In this document: piece after piece, positions 59,320-64,000 of the stretch | Position numbering within the stretch: the first letter of the stretch is position 1 | Layout: each line of letters starts with the position of its first letter | Assembly (NCBI GenBank): GCA_041392805.1 | Contig: JAWKLJ010000002.1 | Location: forward strand, 62,001 to 126,000 | DNA: 64,000 nucleotides | Direction: 5' to 3' | Source of the DNA: Saprospiraceae bacterium | Lineage (GTDB): Bacteria; Bacteroidota; Bacteroidia; Chitinophagales; Saprospiraceae | The notes under the pieces: generated by a model | What the model saw: only the letters and a program-made list of their open reading frames with translations | Databases searched by the model: none | What the model was told of the DNA's origin: nothing | Translations under genes and position numbers: made by a program

Positions 59320-60957
59320 ATGCTTGATTTTTCGCAATTACTAGCCCCTGTCAAATTAATCGAATGGACGATCTTGAAAGATAGACAACCTACCTACGGC
59401 CTTGTTGAACATACAGATTTAGTAATCGTTCGTTATGGAGAGAAGGCTTCAGTCATGTATGGTCGTTGTTTGCATAGGGGGGCATTATTGGCAGATGGAC
59501 ATATAGATGACCATGACAATCTTATTTGTGGGTTGCATCAATGGGATTATCGGATTGATACAGGTGTTAGTGAGTATAACAATGCAGAGGCCCTGCATCA
59601 ATTTAAAATAGCCCTCAAAGACGGCTGGCTGTACATTGATAAAGCCGATGTGATTGCGTTCGAAGAAATTCACCCACAGCAATTTAGAAGGGAAGAATAC
59701 CAAGGAAATTATCAGGATACGCATCCCGAAGCAACGGAACCTTACACCTTATATATAAGGGAACTGGCTAAGAACGGGTTAAAAAAGGTAGGACACCATG
59801 GGCCATCTGCTTCCATGGGGGTTGACCGAAATACCTTGCCAAAGTGGGATGACATCCAGTTTTTACCCGCCCAATTAGCCAAACGCCCTTTGCTAGACCA
59901 TGAAGACGTTGCAACAAAAGTAGTCATCGGCCCCAAGGCCAAGCGGCCATTAGTCATCGATATCCCCCTATTTGTGTCGGATATGTCTTTTGGGGCGCTG
60001 TCCAAAGAAGCCAAGATTGCATTGGCCAAGGGGGCAGAAATGGCCGGAACAGGTATCTGCTCAGGAGAGGGGGGAATGCTGCCAGAGGAACAAGCGAATA
60101 ACTCCCGTTATTTTTATGAATTGGCTAGCGGTAAATTTGGCTTTAGTTTTGATAAACTGAAAAAAGTGCAGGCCTTTCACTTCAAAGGAGGACAAGGCGC
60201 CAAAACAGGAACTGGAGGACATTTGCCAGGCGAAAAGGTGACGGCAGAGATCGCAGCAGTCCGTGGCCTGCAACAAGGCCAAACGGCTATTTCCCCAGCA
60301 GCCTTTCCCGATTTAAAAACAGTAGCTGACTTTAGAGAAATAGCAGAGGAGGTGCGTTTGTTGACCGGAGGCATCCCCGTTGGTTTTAAAATCGCTGCCA
60401 GCCGCATTGAAGCGGATATTGATTTTGCTTTAAATGCTGGGGCTGATTATATCATCCTCGATGGTAGGGGAGGAGGGACGGGATCTGCGCCTACTATTTT
60501 GCGAGATAATATCAATGTGCCAACAATTCCTGCTTTGGCAAGGGCGCGCCGCCACCTCGACCGAGTGGGTGCCCAGGATATTTCCTTGGTTATCACTGGC
60601 GGTTTGAGGGTGGCCGAAGATTTTGCCAAGGCTTTAATGTTGGGTGCAGATGCGGTGGCCATTGCCAATGCTGCCATTCAGGCGGTGGGTTGTATTGGAA
60701 TGCGCGCCTGTGGAACCAATAATTGCCCCGTTGGTGTCGCCACTCAAAAAGACCACTTGAGAGCTCGATTGGAAATTGATAAATCGGCTATGCAGCTTTA
60801 TAATTTTCTTTCTGCAACCAATGACCTCATCAAGGTAATTGCCAGGGCTTGCGGACATAGCGATATTGGCCAATTTAATACTGAAGACCTCAGCACCTAT
60901 GATTATGATATGCATCGACTTACGGGCATTACTTATGCGGGGATGATGGGAAGGTAA
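59320..60957 (+). CDS. Rieske-glutamate synthase fusion (FMN-binding GltB-like)
   Basis: 545 residues from ATG 59320 (MLDFSQLLAPVKL). Residues 1-105 are a Rieske domain with the 2Fe-2S ligands Cys50-x-His52 (RCLHRG) and Cys70-xx-His73 (CGLHQW). Residues about 160-545 are a glutamate synthase central/FMN domain: SDMSFGALSKEAK, GEGGMLPEEQ, KGGQGAKTGTGGHLPG, DGRGGGTGSAPT, and the Cys cluster GCIGMRACGTNNCPVG for 3Fe-4S. No glutaminase domain. It may transfer electrons from the Rieske centre to FMN to reduce an amination or dehydrogenation substrate; true glutamate synthesis is unproven. Confidence 0.88.
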   Translation: MLDFSQLLAPVKLIEWTILKDRQPTYGLVEHTDLVIVRYGEKASVMYGRCLHRGALLADGHIDDHDNLICGLHQWDYRIDTGVSEYNNAEALHQFKIALKDGWLYIDKADVIAFEEIHPQQFRREEYQGNYQDTHPEATEPYTLYIRELAKNGLKKVGHHGPSASMGVDRNTLPKWDDIQFLPAQLAKRPLLDHEDVATKVVIGPKAKRPLVIDIPLFVSDMSFGALSKEAKIALAKGAEMAGTGICSGEGGMLPEEQANNSRYFYELASGKFGFSFDKLKKVQAFHFKGGQGAKTGTGGHLPGEKVTAEIAAVRGLQQGQTAISPAAFPDLKTVADFREIAEEVRLLTGGIPVGFKIAASRIEADIDFALNAGADYIILDGRGGGTGSAPTILRDNINVPTIPALARARRHLDRVGAQDISLVITGGLRVAEDFAKALMLGADAVAIANAAIQAVGCIGMRACGTNNCPVGVATQKDHLRARLEIDKSAMQLYNFLSATNDLIKVIARACGHSDIGQFNTEDLSTYDYDMHRLTGITYAGMMGR

Positions 60958-61048
60958 GCTATGTTTTAACGCTGATTGAATACATTCTACTTAATATGCG
61001 CTAACCCTGTCACATATATTAATTTTTTTTCAAAGTGTAAAAAAATAT

Positions 61049-62962
61049 ATGCCTTACTTTGGCCCCACAAATTTACGCCAAGTGAGATACAAACCCACTC
61101 TATTTTTATTCTTATGTACTATTGTTTTGGTAGTACTGTGCTTATCTATCCTATTTAATTTTTCAATTAAGCATAGCGAACATGATTCTCGTTTGATTAA
61201 TGTTGCTGGGAGCCAGCGAATGTACAGTCAAAAAATGGCTAAAACGGCCTTGAGGATGTTGATCGAAGAAGACGTATCCGCTTTGCGAACAGAACTTAAG
61301 TCATCACTAGATGAGCTAGAACGGCAACATTGGGGCTTATTACATGGCCATGATGATCACGGTATGAGCATAAAGGTAGCAAACAGCCCAACTACGCGTT
61401 CTTTGTTCGATACCATGCAGGAACCCTATAATCGACTATCAAGTCTTGCAAGACAACTAATTGAAGTCAAGGACAAAGGCCAATTTCCAAGTATTGTGAA
61501 TGAATTATTGGTACAAGAAGCGAAATTCCTCCCGCTGATGGATGCTATAGTAGCTAATTATGAAAAAGAAGCTGAGCAGAAAATCCAAGCGCTTCAAAGG
61601 GAGGAAATTATCATGGGAGGGATTATGCTTTTGGTAACCTTACTTTCGATATCACTCCTTATTTTTCCTTTATTGAAAAAATTTGACGGCCAATATCAAA
61701 AAATAAATAAGTATAACCAGGATCTTGCCCAACAAAAAATACAGTTACTAGAACACAGCGACCGGATCACGGAAGAAAATGAGTACCTGACCATTGCCAA
61801 ACAAAAAGCAGAGGAAGCCACCCATGCGAAATCGAACTTCTTGTCCAATATGAGCCATGAAATCAGGACGCCAATGAATGCTGTTATTGGAATGACGCAT
61901 ATCTTGCTGGAAGAGGATCCACGGGCAGACCAAAAGGACCAATTGGAAACTATCATGTTTTCGGCAGAAAATCTTTTAGTCATTATCAACGACATCCTGG
62001 ATTACAGTAAAATAGAGGCAGGGCGGCTGGTTATTGAAAAAACGAATTTTGACATTAATGATATCATTAATAATATCTACAGAACATTTGCCCCTAAAGC
62101 AAAGGAAAAGCAATTGATTTTTCAATTGGATTTGGCGGAAGATATCCCCCAATATCTTATTGGCGATCCCACACGCCTAAGTCAAATTTTAATTAACCTT
62201 TTGAATAATGCTATAAAATTTACAGAAAAAGGAAAAATAAGCTTGACGGTCAAAAAGTTAAACAAGCCTACTGCTCAGCGCTGTAAAGTCTATTTTGAGG
62301 TTAATGATACAGGTATCGGGATTCCTAAGGAAAAACACCGGAAAATATTTGATAGTTTTTCGCAAGCCGATGATAATACAACCCGCCTTTTTGGAGGAAC
62401 AGGGCTTGGGCTAGCGATTACCAAACGACTCATCGAATTGCAAGGTGGAAGTATTAAGTTAGAAAGTGAGGTTGGGAATGGGGCCGCTTTCTCCTTTTCA
62501 TTTGAATACCCCATTGGAGAGGCACCTCAAGAAAACCCGGTAGAAACGAGAAATATACTGAAACAGACTGGTATTAGTGGTGTAAAACGAATCCTGATTG
62601 TGGAAGACAATATCTTTAACATCAAGGTGGTCAAGCGAATACTGAAATTCTGGGACCTGGAAATTGATGTTGCCTTGGATGGATTAGAAGCCCTGGAAAA
62701 AGTAAAAGAAACGGATTATAGTGTGGTTTTAATGGATTTGCAAATGCCCAATATGGATGGTTATGAAGCCACAGCGACCATCCGAAGTTGGCAGGAAAGC
62801 AAGTTTCAATCTTTACCCATTATTGCACTTTCAGCCTCAGCTATGGCTGATTTCCGGAAACGTGCCTTTGACGCAGGCATGAATGATTTTCTCACCAAAC
62901 CTTTTAAACCTAAAGACTTATACCTTGCTATTGAGCGACATGCCATTAGTACCCGTGCCTAA
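61049..62962 (+). CDS. Hybrid sensor histidine kinase/response regulator
   Basis: 637 residues: membrane helix (about 18-40), periplasmic type IV-pili/PilJ-like sensor starting LINVAGSQRMYSQKMAK, second membrane helix (about 190-212), coiled segment, HisKA with phospho-acceptor His270 (SNMSHEIRTPMNAV), HATPase (NDTGIGIP, GGTGLGLAI), and a receiver domain with phospho-acceptor Asp563 (VVLMDLQMPNMDGYE). PilJ-type domains in NarX/NarQ-like sensors often bind small anions. No separate DNA-binding output partner is adjacent. Confidence 0.92.
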   Translation: MPYFGPTNLRQVRYKPTLFLFLCTIVLVVLCLSILFNFSIKHSEHDSRLINVAGSQRMYSQKMAKTALRMLIEEDVSALRTELKSSLDELERQHWGLLHGHDDHGMSIKVANSPTTRSLFDTMQEPYNRLSSLARQLIEVKDKGQFPSIVNELLVQEAKFLPLMDAIVANYEKEAEQKIQALQREEIIMGGIMLLVTLLSISLLIFPLLKKFDGQYQKINKYNQDLAQQKIQLLEHSDRITEENEYLTIAKQKAEEATHAKSNFLSNMSHEIRTPMNAVIGMTHILLEEDPRADQKDQLETIMFSAENLLVIINDILDYSKIEAGRLVIEKTNFDINDIINNIYRTFAPKAKEKQLIFQLDLAEDIPQYLIGDPTRLSQILINLLNNAIKFTEKGKISLTVKKLNKPTAQRCKVYFEVNDTGIGIPKEKHRKIFDSFSQADDNTTRLFGGTGLGLAITKRLIELQGGSIKLESEVGNGAAFSFSFEYPIGEAPQENPVETRNILKQTGISGVKRILIVEDNIFNIKVVKRILKFWDLEIDVALDGLEALEKVKETDYSVVLMDLQMPNMDGYEATATIRSWQESKFQSLPIIALSASAMADFRKRAFDAGMNDFLTKPFKPKDLYLAIERHAISTRA

Positions 62963-62970
62963 TAATGAGT

Positions 62971-63333
62971 CTAGAGCGTGCTGACAAGCCTGGAAGCGGT
63001 TGCAATATTAGTGGCCAAAGGAATATTCTGAACATCGCATAAGCGCATGAGCATACTTACGTCGACTTCATGTGGGTGTTTGCCAAGAGGATCCCTAAAG
63101 AAAATGACCATATCAACCTTTCCCTCTACCAATCTACTGGCGATTTGGGCATCCCCGCCGTTAGGACCGCTGAGCATCCGTTCGACCTCCAAGCCAGCAC
63201 GTTCAAGGTGCAAGCCGGTTGTCCCCGTCGCAATGAGGTTGATGCTTTTTTGCCGAAATAACTCAATGTGATCTTTGATAAATCCCACCATATCCGCTTT
63301 TTTCCCATCATGTGCTATAATCGCAATTGTCAT
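62971..63333 (-). CDS. mgsA: Methylglyoxal synthase
   Basis: 120 residues. IAIIAHDGKKADMVGFIKDH, ATGTTGLHLE, MLSGPNGGDAQIASRL and VIFFRDPLGKHPHEVDV are diagnostic, including the catalytic Asp in GGDAQ and the phosphate site GTTG. Converts dihydroxyacetone phosphate to methylglyoxal. Convergent with the histidine kinase (8-nt gap). Confidence 0.96.
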   Translation of the reverse strand: MTIAIIAHDGKKADMVGFIKDHIELFRQKSINLIATGTTGLHLERAGLEVERMLSGPNGGDAQIASRLVEGKVDMVIFFRDPLGKHPHEVDVSMLMRLCDVQNIPLATNIATASRLVSTL

Positions 63334-63437
63334 TTTCTTAAGAAAGTTTTAAATAATTGAAAATAGACTACAATCCACTACTAAAATTATAACTTCGCCG
63401 CGAAGTTTCATATTTATGTAATTAAAACCAAGCTATA

Positions 63438-64000
63438 ATGAAAAAACTGTTCCTAAGCTTCTTTGTATTTTCCTGTTTAGCTACACAAGCTTTTGGTCAG
63501 ATCCGTACGCCCCAACCAAGCCCTACTTCCGAATTTAAACAAACGGTTGGTCTAACAGAAATTGCTGTTGTTTATTCCCGTCCAAGTATGAAAGGACGTA
63601 CCATTTTTGCAGCAGATGGTTTAGTGCCTTTTGGTGACGTTTGGCGCTTTGGTGCCAACTCTGCTACTAAAATCTCCTTTAGCGATGATGTCAAAGTGGG
63701 TGGAAAAGCCTTGAAAGGTGGTGCTTATGCTATCTTGACTAAGCCTGGTGCTAAAAGTTGGGAGATTATGTTCTACCCTTATGAAACTGGCGACTTTGGT
63801 GCCTATGTAGAAAAAACACCCGCAGCGACTGTTGCTGTTGAGGTAGCAGAACTTCCTTTTGCCGTAGAGTCTTTCAGCATGGTATTGAGCGACCTTACTA
63901 CCAATACCGCTAACCTTACTGCTTTCTGGGAAAAAACCTTAATCAATATCCCTATTGAAACAGAAGTGGAAAAAAAGGTAATGGCGGATATCGATCGAAT
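63438..64000 (+). CDS. DUF2911 family secreted protein (partial)
   Basis: The first 187 codons are in the window; the gene runs off the right edge. Signal peptide (LFLSFFVFSCLATQAFGQ) then VVYSRPSMKGRTIF, WRFGANSATKISFSDDVKV and GGAYAILTKPG, the core of DUF2911, a Bacteroidota family of unknown function. Predicted periplasmic or outer-membrane associated. Confidence 0.88.
   Translation, partial: MKKLFLSFFVFSCLATQAFGQIRTPQPSPTSEFKQTVGLTEIAVVYSRPSMKGRTIFAADGLVPFGDVWRFGANSATKISFSDDVKVGGKALKGGAYAILTKPGAKSWEIMFYPYETGDFGAYVEKTPAATVAVEVAELPFAVESFSMVLSDLTTNTANLTAFWEKTLINIPIETEVEKKVMADIDR

Noticed and set aside
1..64000. tRNA or rRNA genes
   Set aside because: I looked for T-loop-like GTTCGAATC/GGTTCAAATC patterns in intergenic regions and found none in a cloverleaf context; a covariance search would be needed to be certain.

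Overview
The window looks like chromosomal DNA from a Bacteroidota bacterium, most plausibly of the Saprospiria (Lewinella/Haliscomenobacter-like). The signs are a type IX secretion sorting domain on a secreted protease, a TonB receptor with a carboxypeptidase-regulatory-like N-terminus, promoters of the Bacteroidota TAnnTTTG type, few Shine-Dalgarno sequences, CHAT/TPR and RHS proteins, and a flexirubin-type tyrosine ammonia-lyase. This placement rests on gene content alone.

Layout. 1-8.1 kb: a sigma factor and a membrane partner read leftward, facing a rightward run of subtilisin (T9SS substrate), CHAT-TPR protein, M14 carboxypeptidase and hemolysin III family protein. 8.1-16.1 kb: an accessory, decayed region with RHS C-terminal fragments each followed by a small putative immunity gene, a ParE-type toxin-antitoxin pair, a tyrosine recombinase remnant, a 190-bp direct repeat pair carrying REP-like palindromes, and two copies of a 197-bp MITE-like element. 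16.2-19.8 kb: housekeeping block rplM-rpsI-rpsB-tsf-pyrH. 19.8-22.9 kb: comF, an HtrA protease, a small inverted-repeat element and an HD-like protein.

22.9-45.3 kb: the centrepiece, a biosynthetic gene cluster. About 20 genes from 45.3 to 27.3 kb run in one direction with tiny gaps or overlaps. They combine (a) a highly reducing type II polyketide/aryl-polyene toolkit (aromatic ammonia-lyase, two active ketosynthases, one Cys-less ketosynthase-like chain-length factor, a truncated ketosynthase-like protein, ACP, two dehydratases, two ketoreductases, a 4HBT thioesterase; a PPTase lies nearby), (b) a graspetide (grasp-with-SPASM) RiPP toolkit (ATP-grasp ligase, a SPASM-type maturase that has lost most cysteines, an M50 peptidase, three near-identical 53-residue precursor peptides in a 344-bp tandem repeat), and (c) tailoring enzymes (acyltransferase with an extra C-terminal domain, glycosyltransferase, two methyltransferases). 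The simplest reading is a hybrid pathway that builds an aryl-polyene acyl chain and attaches it to an ATP-grasp-crosslinked peptide; this is inference.

45.3-64 kb: a duplicated upstream segment with two -7 boxes, an eleven-copy 52-bp tandem repeat, alaS, an M23 peptidase, a CapA-like protein, a decayed RAYT transposase whose 3' end plus REP palindrome is triplicated, a 1911-residue secreted protein with a toxin-like C-terminus followed at once by a small partner gene, a Rieske-glutamate synthase fusion, a hybrid histidine kinase, mgsA and the start of a DUF2911 gene. I see no rRNA, tRNA or CRISPR array.
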